Assembly: GCA_009823395.1 (NCBI GenBank) | Contig: CM020518.1 | Location: 14,033,501 to 14,097,500, forward strand | DNA from: Thamnaconus septentrionalis | Taxonomy: Eukaryota > Chordata > Actinopteri > Tetraodontiformes > Monacanthidae | Direction of reading: 5' to 3' | DNA length: 64,000 nt | Part shown: positions 24,041-35,079 of the stretch, in pieces | Layout of the letters: every line of letters begins with the position of its first letter | Position numbering within the stretch: the first letter of the stretch is position 1 | Program-made: the position numbers and the translations under genes | Notes under the pieces: generated by a model | What the model was told of the DNA's origin: nothing | Database searches by the model: none | Seen by the model: only the letters and a program-made list of their open reading frames with translations

Positions 24041-24224
24041 TGCACACAATCCAAAATCGATCCTCGAGCACCATGTGTAATTGTTCACTATTGTTTGCGG
24101 TTTCTTGTAGTGGAGGTTAATGGGAGACTGCAGGCAGATCATTAGTAGCAGTAACAAGTTTGTTTCCTGATGTGGTTGTTGTTGTTGTGAATGGTTGTCT
24201 GCACCTCACGGCTGCTCAGGTTGC

Positions 24225-24440
24225 AAGGCGGGGGGAGAGGTGTAGAGCTGTGACATCACCGTTTCCAAAAAAAGATCGGTTTCTGCGTTTACACAAAGCC
24301 GGGCAAGGCGGCGTTTTCAAACTTATCCAATGTGCACTTTTGGTCTGCGCGGTTTCAGTGAAAATGCCAGCTTCGTGTAAAACACATGGCCGAACCGACT
24401 AAAAGTTTTTGCGTTTTCACGAAGCCGGCGTTCTTTCATG
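24225..24440. repeat. probable MITE-type repeat
   Basis: Phrases such as TTTCTGCGTTTACACAAAGC and TTTTTGCGTTTTCACGAAGC resemble fish hAT-type miniature elements with 'GTTTCCGTGTAAACG' motifs. The boundaries are uncertain. Confidence 0.4.
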
Positions 24441-24499
24441 AAGCCAGATTATGTTCCCAGATTCACAGTGCATTGTGGTACTTGTAGTATTACACTGGT

Positions 24500-24608
24500 G
24501 CGTGCAATATACCGACGGGCCAACTGTAACACTAATTAAATATCATCACACGGGCCAAAGATAATTAACACCAAATCCGGCCCGCGGGCCTTTAGTTTGA
24601 CACATATG
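24500..24608 (+). mobile_element. hAT (Charlie-like) terminus fragment
   Basis: AAATCCGGCCCGCGGGCC then TTTAGTTTGACACATATG is the terminal phrase of Charlie-type hAT elements. The opposite terminus was not found nearby, so this is a fragment. Confidence 0.65.
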
Positions 24609-24609
24609 A

Positions 24610-27600
24610 TCTATTACCTACCACCGTCATCAGGCAGACTTCCAGCTCAGTTCTCAACAAGCGTTACAGGCCTCACTTTTTTTTTGTTTCCTGGAAGCCT
24701 GTGCCGCAAAATGAATCGGAAAAACTTGGAGAGCACCCTCTACTTTTGGAGGTCAAGGAAAATCTGGAGTGCCAGGGCATATGCGGCGGTAGAGCCTTGT
24801 TGCGGAGGAGCCGGCCAGATAGGCTGCGTGTAGGCAATGAGGTGGACAGGCGGAGAGCAGCGTAGCCCACCAGCGCTTTCTGGCACTGGACCAAGCTGGC
24901 TCCTCTCCTCTCCTCTCTGGGACCGGGAGGAGAAGAAGGGGCTGGAAAATTTGATGTTTTCTGGACGACTTGCGGAAAATGCTGAACCCTCAAGACATGA
25001 GCTGTTCTAAACGGCACTCACAAGATCCCCTCAGTGCAATGGGTGTCATCAGTGCGTTGCTTTCTTCCTGACAATCCATTCAAAATGAAGGCCTGGACTT
25101 TAAAAAACAGCTTTTTCCCCTCCTGCCTCTTCACCTACGAATCCCCACCCCCACCCACCCGCCTCACTACCCACCTCTCTGGATCACGAACAAAAGCCTC
25201 CCCCACCGCCACTCCCTTGCCCTCCCCTCCCCTCTCCATTTTATCGGTGGCAGCTGCCGCGAAACTAACTCGCGCAGAGCGAGAGAAACGACGTGTCAGT
25301 GGAAAGTCCTTTGAGCCACGCGCCGCCAATCCGTCACGCGCCTGTTTGTTGGTTGTTTGCCGCTTCCTGTCCCGCCTGCCAACCCGTCCGGGGCCGCGCG
25401 CTGGCTCCACCTCCACCGCCGGCGTAATGGCGACAGATGCTGACCCACGGAAGTGTGAATCTTGCCGATTTCTCCCTGCTGTCAACCTGTAAATTACAGC
25501 GATCGGTAGTAATTAGACCTGAGAAAACCCTTCCAAGACTCACCCCCCCGACCATCCACCCATCCCCGAACCCTCTTACCCCCCTCCCACCTGACACATG
25601 GACACGCTCAATCACGGCCCGCTCGAACGAAGAAGAGGGCCTCCAGAAGCCCCACAGCCCTTGTGCGTCGACATTGTTTTAAGGCACATTTTTTTCCAAA
25701 GTTGAAACTTTTAACCTTGTGAGATTTGGGGGCCTTCGTCTTTATTTGGGGTCAAAGACCGACGTCCAAAAAAAAAAAAAAAAAAGGGAGAGACAGGGAC
25801 ACCTCGTGACTTTGAGGAGTTCGAAGATTGATGTTGGCAAGCGGCTCCGACCGACGCCATCATCTGCCCAGTCGTCCTTTATTTATCCTCGCCGAGGTTT
25901 TCACGCGGGCAGCGCGGTCCAGGCCGTGACCGGGGGTCGGGTTGGAGGGTGAGGTGGGGTTTTTGGGGGTGGGGGGCCGGGGGCCGCCTCTCCTTCACCC
26001 GGCACCTGTGTTCCGCCGCAGCCAAGCGCGCTCTTAAACCCCCCCGACCCCACCACCAATAGCGGAGGTCACGGTGTCGTCCTCCTCCACTACCGTCCCA
26101 TTGACTCTCCGCCCTCCTCTGTCCCCCTCCCCCACCAGCCCTCGGTGCCCACTTCCTGACCGTAGCGCATGTAGCCGCCAATCGCTTTTCCACTCCTCAC
26201 CTCCTCCGCCGCCGCCGCCAACGCCGAGCCGGCAATCTGTCACCCGGGCGCCGGTGGAGATGCCACCCTGCCGGCTGCCTTCCGTACACTGCGGTAATGG
26301 CTTCTGGCAGCCCCAGAAAGATAAGTAACGGCGGGCGGGAGAGCGGGAGATGGTGGGGGTGAAGTAGGGGCGAGGGCCAGAGACCGGGAGGACCCCCGCT
26401 CGCTCGCGCCCGAGCTGCCCCGACCCCACCGCTGCCCGACCCCTCGCCCACCCTCGCCCTCACCCTGCTTTGGCCCGGTCGCGTCGCGCGATACTTCAGC
26501 GAATAAATGAGTCGTTTTAATCCGACTGACAAGCTGGCACCGGCCGGCCCTGCCCTCCATCTGTACTGGCGGCCAGCGCACCAGCAGGCCCCCAGGCAGC
26601 CCGACGTGCCAATCCAACACGCAGCTTATCCTGGCTGTAGCTTCAGGGACAGAAGGGTTAGAGCTCCGCGCAACAACCACCCCTCTTCCACCCCAAAAAG
26701 AGCTATTTATATAAGAAAGGGGATTAGCCGGCGGAGGCTTCGATGTGCTGGAAAACGGGAAAGAAATTATGATTTTTAAATTTTTTTTTTGCTGCCGTGC
26801 GCCTGATATTCGGAAAAAAAGCAGCGAGCTGACTTCCTCCCTCCTTGACTTCCTTCCTGTTTTTTCACCACCTCACCTCGAGATCAAATAACTCCTGCAT
26901 GGATGTAATTTTCTTTTTTATATATATTACACCAATTTTCAAAGTGCATGTTTTTTTTTTTGCGCATCTATGCATTCGTACAGCTCAGATTTAGATTTTT
27001 TTTTTCTCACTCCGGCAACAGATGAAACCTGATCAACCTCCAACAATAGTCCCCCCCCCCCCAAAAAAAAAAACTGTGGCACTCACCTCATTTCCATCTG
27101 TCCCTACAACCAAGGGGTTAATTTTGCTCCGTCATACTTTGGCCCAGCGAGAGGCCCAAAACGCGCCGTCAGTCACGCCCGAAAAAAGAAGAGCCCTGCA
27201 GTGAGGGTGGGAGGGAGGAAGAAGAGGGAGAGGGGGGGGGGCAAAAAAAACAAAAAAACGCAAAAAAAAAAAGACTTGGCCGTGGGAGGTGCTAAACCCT
27301 CTGCTCCATTTCCTCTCGCCACAAGGCTCCCCCTCCACTCCCTCGAACGCTGCCATGTGTCACCATACACCACCACCGAGCCGCTTCGTTCGAGAGAGGG
27401 GACCTGGTAACATTTGAGTGCCCAATTAAGCTCAGGGGCTCGGAGACCCCCGCCCCTCCTCGCCCCCTCCCCGGGTTCCGTTCAGGCACGTCACTGATTA
27501 GCAGGCTGCCATCACCACCACCACCACCACCACCACCCTCAAAAAAAATAGAAAAGAAATTCTCCCGCCCACCACCCCCTGCCTCTTTTTTTTTCATGCT

Positions 27601-27840
27601 CACTTCCCTCCGTCTGTTCCACTCTCTCCTCCCACCGGTAAAAGATCCCCCACCGACCTGATTGCGGATTTTACCTTTTTTCGGAGCAGGAGGTTACGAC
27701 TGTTTGATCCGCGGTGCCGCCGAACCCGCTGCCAGCTATACACCCCCCCAAACCCCCCTCCTACACGCTGCTTATTAACCGAAAGGGGGTCCTGCCACTG
27801 CGCCACCGAGAATCCGAGGGCGCCCGCGTTCCTATTTTTT
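24610..27840. other. GC/CpG-rich intergenic block without genes
   Basis: Long proline-, glycine- and arginine-rich frames occur on both strands (25,034-26,680) but none resembles a protein family; they follow from G/C-rich sequence. TAATTA-type motifs are interspersed, for example GTAATTAGACC at 25508. Poly-A/T runs occur at 25768-25785 and (CCA)n at 27508-27538. The CpG density over several kb is unusual for distal intergenic DNA and suits a developmental-gene domain (inference). Confidence 0.45.
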
Positions 27841-28180
27841 TTTTTTCCCCGCCGCCTTTGGTGAAAGATTAAGCACTGTTTTTCCTAAATTAGCCCGCCA
27901 AACACCGAGCGCGAAAAACATAAAAGGGAGGGAAAAAAAACAAAAACACTCCTCATCCGCGAGGTCAGCCCGCGCGCTCATTATCACCCGGATTGAATAA
28001 TTACCGAGCTTAAGAAGTGCATGAAAAATAAAGCAGCGGCGCCGGCTTAGAAGTGTTAAAGGAGTGTTTATTCCCTTAACTGGAGTAAAAGAGCGTCGCT
28101 GGATAATTTAGGCTACAGGGCTCGGCCGACAGCTGGGCAGCATTGAACGCCAACCAAATCGACATAAATCACCCACGTTT
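27840..28180. promoter_or_regulatory. candidate conserved noncoding element
   Basis: GTGAAAGATTAAGCACTG, CGGATTGAATAATTACCG, CGCTGGATAATTTAGGC and ATTTTTCCTAAATTAGC-like cores lie in otherwise GC-rich DNA. Four TAAT/ATTA cores fall within about 220 bp. No frame is open across it. Confidence 0.38.
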
Positions 28181-29080
28181 CTTCTTTTTTTTTTTTTTTT
28201 TTTTTTTTACATTCAATAAGTAGGTTAATATCTCGGGCTGCGGGTATTTTTGTTTAATGTTTTATTCAGCGCCGAGGCAGGGACAGTGTTTAGGGACAGC
28301 AAGTGTTTCCGAGGTGGAGGGCCGGGCAGGGTTTTTATTTTTTATTTATTTCTTCATTTATTTTTATTTTGGTCCCGCCTCCCCCAGGTCGCCGGTACGT
28401 TTACGGCGGGGTGAAGGGGACACTGCGCGCGCGCGTGTGTGTGTATGTGTGTGTTTTCTTTTCTTTTTTTTTTAGACAAGCGCTTTATAAGTGCGCCGTC
28501 ATTATTATTCATCGCAAATAAATACTTAAGCACCGAGATCTTAGCGCCCCGCTGCGTCGCGGTTTAACCATTATTTCTGTCACCTGGCCGTCCTCTCCCT
28601 GCCCCCCGCCACCCCCTCCGCCCGCCACCCTGCGTCTCTCTCCAGCTCCTACCTTCGGCGACTGGATGTTGCTTCTGGGCCCTTCAAACTCTTGTCGCGT
28701 GCTCGGAGGGAGCCGCTAGCCGGTGGCCGGTGCCGCACTGCCGAGCCTCCCCTGCTTTGTGTCCCACATTCCTCTGCCCTCACCTGAGGCCTCAGCCCCA
28801 CAAGGCCTGCAAGGGGCCCAGAGGCTTTTTTTTTATTTATTTTTTTTTTCTAGTACACCCAAGACGATGTACTTCCACTTCAACCCTCCGCACTCTTTAT
28901 GGTATCTTCTGTTTTCGGGCAACAGAACAACATAGCCGCGCCCTCTGTGGTGGTTATTCTTTTTCTTCCTTTTTTTTTTTTTTTTTTTGGAAGGTGATCC
29001 TTTTTCCTCCTGCCACCGGGCTTGGCTGGCAGGCGGGCAGGCTGGCTGGCTGGCTTCCTGGCACAGCCAGCCCCGCGGTA
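28180..29080. other. intergenic, homopolymer-rich
   Basis: Poly-T at 28183-28209 and 28971-28988, a CG/GT tract at 28425-28453, and TG/CTGG repeats at 29019-29061. Short frames are repeat artefacts. Confidence 0.5.
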
Positions 29081-30060
29081 GCGCGCTAAGCTGGCCGAGG
29101 GCCTCCGCCGACGGGCTCGCGGGCTGATGAATTGCACGTGAGACGAGGGGCGGCAGCTCCGGCGAGCGGGCCGTCGTGTGCGATCGCCTCGCGCCCGCGT
29201 GACGGCCGAAATCGGAGAGACAGCGCTGACAAGTTAATTTAACGCCAGATCGGGAGGAGAGCCGGAGCGCCACTGCGCTCTGGATAATTGATAACTCTGT
29301 CACTCCGCTGCACCTCCCGTCTCCTCCTCCTCGTGCCCATCAGGCCTCTCATACACGTCGAGCCGCAGCGCCGCTGACTGAACGTCTGCGAGTGTTTTTC
29401 GGCCTCGTCTGGCAATCGCGGGAAGGCGTTCCGAGCGAAGTCGGCCGACGCGCCGGTATCCGTGTTTATCGTTTATCGTGCTGCATGAAATAATGCAGCC
29501 TGAACCTGTGAGACGCTGATCTGAAGCTGCGTTTTTAAAACTCTGTGAAGCCCAAAACCCACCTGAAGCGTCTGCGATCGGAAAACCACTTTGGATCTGG
29601 TTGATTTTCATCATAATATACAATGTGCTGTATTTTACTATGAAATGTTCATCGGCTTGAACACTCTTCAGTTCAGCTGTCAAACAATAAAGCACATTTC
29701 ACGTTAAATCTGAAACTACAATGAGCAAAATGCAGATATACTCTAAATACCTGCATTTTGTAGGATACCAGCATTTAGGTCTATCATTTTTCTTTATTTC
29801 TTTCTTTCTGTTTACACAGCGATTGAGTTGCCTTTCACTGTTGTTTTCTTTAAATGCCACTGATGCTACCAGGGTTGTGGCGCACCTGGTGGAACGGGGC
29901 ACTTTGGGCTGAACGGTCTCAACGCAGCCTCCCCCCCTCTCCCCGCGTCAATGCGTCGCTGAGATTTCTCAGCCCACAGTGAGTGCTGCGGTGCCGCGAG
30001 GTGGGGGCAGGGAGGGCGGGGGTGGGGGGAGCGGGTGCCGCCTGGATCTCCTTCACCGCT
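29080..30060. other. intergenic; unique texture at 29180-29320 and 29380-29580
   Basis: Around 29230-29320 the sequence (AAGTTAATTTAACGCC, TGGATAATTGATAAC) has homeodomain-type cores and could be regulatory. The rest shows no known repeat and no gene. Confidence 0.35.
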
Positions 30061-30089
30061 GCTGCTGTAGGCTGCCGAAGGCAGAAGCC

Positions 30090-30185
30090 GGGTTGACTGC
30101 TAATGCCTATTAATTACTAATACAAACCCGCTAATTAGCAGACCAAACACTGGCATCTGTGCGGGTTTGTTTTCCCCGCAGCGGT
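30090..30185. promoter_or_regulatory. dense homeodomain-site cluster, candidate enhancer core
   Basis: Within 55 bp are CTAATG, TTAATTAC, CTAATAC and the palindrome CTAATTAG (30131-30138). A GGGTTTGTTTTCC segment follows, with CAAACCCG upstream forming a short inverted match (30124-30129 with 30164-30169). No frame is open. This is the strongest TAAT cluster between the two genes. Confidence 0.45.
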
Positions 30186-30739
30186 GAAATTGAGCTCTCA
30201 CACAAAGAGGCGGTTAAAACCTGAGCCGCCTGTCGGATTCAAAAAGGGAGGAGGGGCGGCGAACGAAGTGGGTCGGAGAGAACTGGCGAGGCCCTGATTG
30301 TGCGGCGCATTAAACATTTTTTTTTTTTCGTTCTCACGGCTCGGAAGGTCCGAAAGCACACGAAGTAAACGAACCACCAAATGGTCTGAAAGTGAACGTG
30401 AATCAACGGAGTGCTGCTATTCTGCAGTCCGACTGCCGTTGCCGTTTCATTTTTCCTGATTTATTTGGGATTTGTGCTCGCAGCGGCACGCGTTTCAGAA
30501 GTTAAGAGACGTAATCTTTTTTACAGGATGCAGCGCCACTGCGGAGCGAGGCCGCTGAAACGCCGCGTCCTTATTTGTGGCAGTAGCAACCGAGAGCATT
30601 TTCAGGAAGAGCCAGGATGGCTTTCGCTGCTCTCTCCCCTCGTCGCACCATTTAAATCTTTCTCTTCCTCCGTTTAAAGGGACGGGGGAGAGGGGGGGGG
30701 CGAAGGGGATCGCTATCTAACCTCAATATGGTGTTTGCC

Positions 30740-30905
30740 CCCCCCAACCAAAACCTGTGTGATCAACTATTTAAAACATCAGAGGATCGACTGCTGGCAG
30801 CAAATATCTGGCCAGATTTGTAATCCCGCACAGTCCTACATTTCTTTGAATGAATAATATCTGACTCCAATCAAATTTTAATCAGCCTCCCCGCTCTGCT
30901 CTGTT
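30740..30905. promoter_or_regulatory. candidate conserved noncoding element
   Basis: TGATCAACTATTTAAAAC, AAATATCTGGCCAGATTTG (palindromic TCTGGCCAGA) and CAATCAAATTTTAATCAGCC in low-CpG, non-repetitive sequence. Confidence 0.38.
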
Positions 30906-30999
30906 TCCAAACCTCACGGTGTTGAACGCGAGGAGAAGGAGCAGGGAGAAAAAAAAAACGAAAACAACGAACGGCTCTTCAATTTTTTTATTTTTTTTT

Positions 31000-31968
31000 T
31001 CACATTTGTCGCTTTGGAAGGTAACTGACATAACAACTGGCTAACGGTGGCGTCACGCCGGGAGCCTCGATGCTGCTGCCGCCGCCGCTGCAGCTGCGGG
31101 ATGGAGCGGCAACACGTTCAGCCAGTGTACACCTAACCCCTCCTCCCCCCGACCCCTTCACACCCCCCAACCCCACTGGGCCCTCCTTGGGGACCAAGAC
31201 GTGGCGGCCGCTCCTCGCACACGCACGCACGCACGCACACACAAACAATAAATGAGTAAAAAATCGGCCACAAAGTGTCAGGCAGCCCTAATCCCCTTTT
31301 AATTTCCTTGCGGGGCCGGGCGCCAGTGCTCTGGCTTGCGTCGCCGAGCTGGCCCCAGCCAACAGGGGACGGGGGGGGGGGAGGCGGGGGTGTGGGGTGG
31401 CGACAGGCGGGCCAAGGCGGTTGCAGGCCTGCAGGGGTGTTTACTGGGGATCGGCGGCAAAGAGAAATACAATAACCACGCGCCACCGCCACTGTTTGCC
31501 TTACACTCGAGCGGGGGATTTAGGCTTCCTCGGCACTCTGTCGCCGCGACGCGAAGCGTCTTGGCGCGAGCGCGGGCCGGGCCGGGCGGGCGGGGCGGCG
31601 GCTCAAACACACTGCCGCTGCGCGCGCACGACCAGATTGCGCCGCGGGACACACGTATAGCCCCCCCTTCCTTGCCCTAACACACCTATACGCATACATT
31701 AGGCGTGCGCCCGAGCACTCGAGCACACCCCTGGTAATACCACTCAAGATGAGGCTATTTATATCTTAATTTATACGGGTGGGGGTTGGGGTTGGGGTGG
31801 GGGTGGGGGTGAGGTGGTGGTGGAGGGCGGGTCGTCGTAGCAGCTGCTCGACTCGCGCGCAATCCCACAATGCCAAAAGCATTATCTCCATTTGAACAGC
31901 AATTTATTTTCCTCCCACCTCGCTGTTGCTCCAAAAAAAGAAGGAAAGGTCCCGTCATTAAAATGTAT

Positions 31969-31970
<2 letters not shown>
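31000..31970. other. GC-rich intergenic block, no gene
   Basis: G/C-rich and CpG-rich sequence with frames open on both strands that lack any family signature. (GCAC)n occurs at 31218-31240, and GGGTTGGGGTTGGG-type G-tracts at 31780-31812 could form a quadruplex. Confidence 0.45.
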
Positions 31971-31972
<2 letters not shown>

Positions 31973-32008
<36 letters not shown>

Positions 32009-32033
32009 GCTCTCTCTCGCTCGCTCTCTCTCA
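31973..32033. repeat. (TC)n microsatellite
   Basis: Near-perfect CT dinucleotide array with a few interruptions. Confidence 0.95.
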
Positions 32034-32149
32034 TCGCACTGGCGAGAAGGGCAGACAGCGGGGCCGCATTCGCTCCCCGCGCACGTAATGAGAGGCGGCG
32101 GCGGCGGCAGCAGGAAGGAGGAAAAAAAATAAAATAAAATAAAAACCAA

Positions 32150-32180
32150 AGAAGAAGAAGAAGAAGAAGAAGAAGAAGAG
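32150..32180. repeat. (GAA)n microsatellite
   Basis: Perfect GAA array of about ten units. A complementary (CTT)n array lies 330 bp downstream. Confidence 0.95.
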
Positions 32181-32204
32181 GGAAGAGCAAGGCGCCCGCT
32201 GACG

Positions 32205-32335
32205 TGTGCGCCTTTGTAACACATTTGCCCAAGAGGTGGATTGAGCGGAACAAAATGGAGAAGGTTAACATTATTCTGGCAGATGAAGGAATTTTTCATG
32301 ACATTTACACACAGCGGGGATTTTTCTCCCCGGGA
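32205..32335. promoter_or_regulatory. candidate conserved noncoding element
   Basis: TTTGTAACACATTTGCCC, AACAAAATGGAGAAGG, GGTTAACATTATTCTGG and GAATTTTTCATGACATTTAC form a low-CpG unique block between GAA and CTT arrays. Confidence 0.38.
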
Positions 32336-32504
32336 GCGCCCTCGTAACACCCCCACCACCACCACCGCCGCCGCCACCCTTCCCCCGCTACCCAGACTGT
32401 GAACAGTGGCATATGCATAAAGTGTACAATTTATTTTATTTTTTTCTAAAATGCTCAAGAGGAGTGAGAGTGAGCTCGCCCACGTTAATTGATGCAATCT
32501 CAGC

Positions 32505-32585
32505 TGCTCTCCTCCTCCTCCTCTTCTTCTTCTTCTTCTTCTTCTTCTTCTTCTTCTTCTTCTTCTTCTTCTTCTTCTTCTTCTA
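32505..32585. repeat. (CTC)n/(CTT)n microsatellite
   Basis: A short CTC run passing into a pure CTT array of about 22 units. It is complementary in sequence to the GAA array at 32150, so the pair can fold into a hairpin. Confidence 0.95.
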
Positions 32586-32589
32586 TTTT

Positions 32590-33105
32590 GAGGGCAGCTT
32601 CTCGATGCTTGTGGTGGGTCTGCAAGAGTGCGTTTGAGGTAACTCGTATTTGCGTCCAGGTTAAGAAAAAAAAAAAGAAAGAAAGAAAAAAAGTGGAATG
32701 TCAGTGTTTAGAGGCTCTTTAAAATGTTAACGTGACACACGTTTTCCGCCAGAGCGCACTGGCAAGTCCACTCCTGAGATTTAAGCGGCGACGTGAAACA
32801 GGAACAAATAATTTCGCCGCCGTCTCGTCTCCCCTCCTGTGGTTTATTCCAATGATGAAACTCAGGCAAAACTGGAAAAGCTGAATGAAATTGATTTTTT
32901 TTTTCTTACTTAAAAAAGAAGAAATAAAAAAAAGCAACAACAAAACTTTCTCCTCTTGGTCTCAGTTTTGTTTTTGTTTTTTTAGTATTTTATTTTTAAA
33001 TACATCTTATCACGTCCATGACGCTATAGTTACCTCAGCCTGTATTATTTCCTTCCTTTTAGACTGATGGAGCAGCATCTACTGCACCATTTGATCACAA
33101 ACACA
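32590..33105. other. intergenic, A/T-run-rich, nothing recognised
   Basis: Several A and T homopolymers and short frames of low complexity. No known repeat or gene is seen. Confidence 0.45.
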
Positions 33106-33109
33106 AGGT

Positions 33110-33400
33110 GCCTTAACTATAAAAAGGAGTGTATCTGAAGTGCCTCCACTCTTCTCCCCATAGGGTTGTATTGACGCCCGGGGCCCTCACGGCACAAGGT
33201 CTTTATGGCAACATAAGGGCTTCGCCCAGATTTCCCGTCCAGTCTCATTTAAGGCTAATTCCTGCGTGGCTCCCGATGTTTGATCCCGTTGCCCATCTGA
33301 AGTAATTAAAGGGTTATTAGTAAACAGATATTCACGCTCGCTCGCCCCTGCCAACTGTTTGGTGCCATCTGCTGCCGGCGCGCGCACGCTTTGACATTGG
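33110..33400. promoter_or_regulatory. candidate conserved noncoding element
   Basis: About 290 bp of unique texture with GTCTTTATGGCAACATAAGG, GTCTCATTTAAGGCTAATTC, CTGAAGTAATTAAAGGG and TTATTAGTAAACAGATA. TAAT cores are spaced through the element and no frame is conserved-looking. Confidence 0.4.
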
Positions 33401-33633
33401 AAATATGCTGCCGAACCCGGCCCGGGCTGTGGGAGCGGGAACCCCCGAGCTTTCATTGGGGTCCAAACACAGTCAAACAGTGTCGTCTTTGTGCGCGCGT
33501 GCGAATGTGTGCGTGAGGATGAAGCGGGAAGAAGAGCAGGGAAATGATCCGATGCCTTTTAATTTCACTTCCTTCCATCCGGCTCCACGACAGCAGCCGG
33601 CCACCGTTCTTATTTCTCATCTCCGCAGCCCAG

Positions 33634-33690
33634 CTCCTCCTCCTCCTCCTCCTCCTCCTCCTCCTCCTCCTCCTCCTCCTCCTCTCTCTC
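33634..33690. repeat. (CTC)n microsatellite
   Basis: CTC trinucleotide array of about 17 units passing into CT. Confidence 0.95.
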
Positions 33691-33864
33691 TCCCCTCCAG
33701 CCCCCGCTCTGCCCTCCCGTCTGTTTTTATCCTTTTTTATTTTCAGTAATATAGAAGGGATTAACCCTGCTGGCCCCTCGGTGGTTACTGTTTCATTTTA
33801 TTCTTATTAAAATCTTAAGAACCTGCTTTATTATTCCTGTTTGATACTGCCTCAATAATCCTCC

Positions 33865-33865
33865 G

Positions 33866-33897
<32 letters not shown>

Positions 33898-33903
33898 CTT
33901 GCT

Positions 33904-33930
<27 letters not shown>
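33865..33930. repeat. compound (CTGC)n-(TG)n microsatellite
   Basis: About eight CTGC units followed after a short spacer by about twelve TG units. Confidence 0.95.
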
Positions 33931-33934
<4 letters not shown>

Positions 33935-34093
33935 ATGCGCATGGCTTGCTGCCACAGACCCATAGGTGTGCCGTGTGATGGATGTGTGTGCCTGTGTTTG
34001 GGTTGGCAGGAAGTCCAGGACATGTTACACAAATTAAGTGCAACCTATAGATGCACATTTGGCTTGAAAATGCATTGACTGATTTATTTAACT

Positions 34094-34137
34094 TCTTCTT
34101 CTTCTTCTTTTTCTTCTTCTTCTTCTTCTTCTTCTTC
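34094..34137. repeat. (CTT)n microsatellite
   Basis: CTT array with one interruption. Confidence 0.95.
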
Positions 34138-34139
34138 GC

Positions 34140-34840
34140 GCACAATGAGGAGCTAATTTTACTCGATGTCGCCTCGCAAGTGTCGCATTGTGCATTTTAA
34201 CTCGTTTTGGTCATCTGACAAACATTAACGGCCCCCACGGCGCCCCCACCCTCCGATCACTGTGTCAAGACGGCGATTAACGTTGATGGGTCTCCAGTGT
34301 TCGCTGTGATCCTTCCTACCGCGAGCGCCAATGATTTTTTTTTCTCTCTCTTCTTTTTTATCTTCTCGCCCTTTCTCTTTTTTCTTTTTTTTTTCTTCCC
34401 CTCGCCTTGTCGAGAAAAAAAAAACACCTCTGATAAATTCTTAAGGCGGGAACCAGACAGGAGTGTTGTCACAGCAAAGCTTCCCTGCGTCTGCCGTGCT
34501 TTCTCCTGCACTCTCGCTGACCCGGAGGAGGGTTTTTTTATTTTTTTTTTAGAGAGAAAAAGGCAGCGGCAGAAGTGCAACTAAAAGGTGTCGTCTGTCT
34601 GTGTTTTAATTATATCCGCTGCCAAACATCTGACGCTCGCTGCGTGTCGCAGCTGCCAGCGCTGGATGGATGGTGGTGGTGGTGGTGGTCGGGGGGGAAG
34701 GGGGTTTGCAGTTGATGAATTCGGTCGGAAGTACTATTGATTCCGCCAGTGCATATGCATGAGCAAAAAAATAAAAATCAAAAGACGGAGGGGGGTCTCA
34801 CTCTCTCATTATTTACACATTTATCGCCCCATATTATGCA
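34140..34840. other. intergenic, no gene
   Basis: Contains (TGG)n at 34671-34689 and several T-rich runs. Unique-looking pieces GTTTTAATTATATCCGC (34600) and CCAGTGCATATGCATGAG (34747-34764, octamer-like ATGCAT) may be regulatory. Confidence 0.4.
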
Positions 34841-34849
34841 AAAGCTCAC

Positions 34850-35075
34850 TTGTTTGCCCGCAATAGGAATTTCTGTTCTGCTCCACTTTTCGTGAATGTC
34901 TGAGCAAAAGCGCAAAGTTTTTTGAAATTTGCCATTTTGTGACGTCACAAAGGTCTCTGGAACTCCCTCCGGCCAGTTCTTTTACTTGTTTCGTGCTTTG
35001 CGCTCAAAGCGTCACTCTGAAAATTTGATTTTGCAGTAAGGCTGCAAACAGAGGGCTCAATTTCTATGCCATTTC
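34850..35075. repeat. dispersed repeat with palindromic CRE, copy 1
   Basis: Centred on the 16-bp palindrome TTTGTGACGTCACAAA (34936-34951). Upstream TTTGAAATTTGCCATTT and downstream GCAAACAGAGGGCTCAATTT have counterparts at 38900-39215, so this is a repeat family rather than a unique enhancer. Confidence 0.5.
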
Positions 35076-35079
35076 TGGT

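Noticed and set aside
25034..26680. Several overlapping frames of 80-150 codons on both strands
   Set aside because: Proline-, arginine- and glycine-rich translations in all frames of a G/C-rich region, without similarity to known domains or splice structure.
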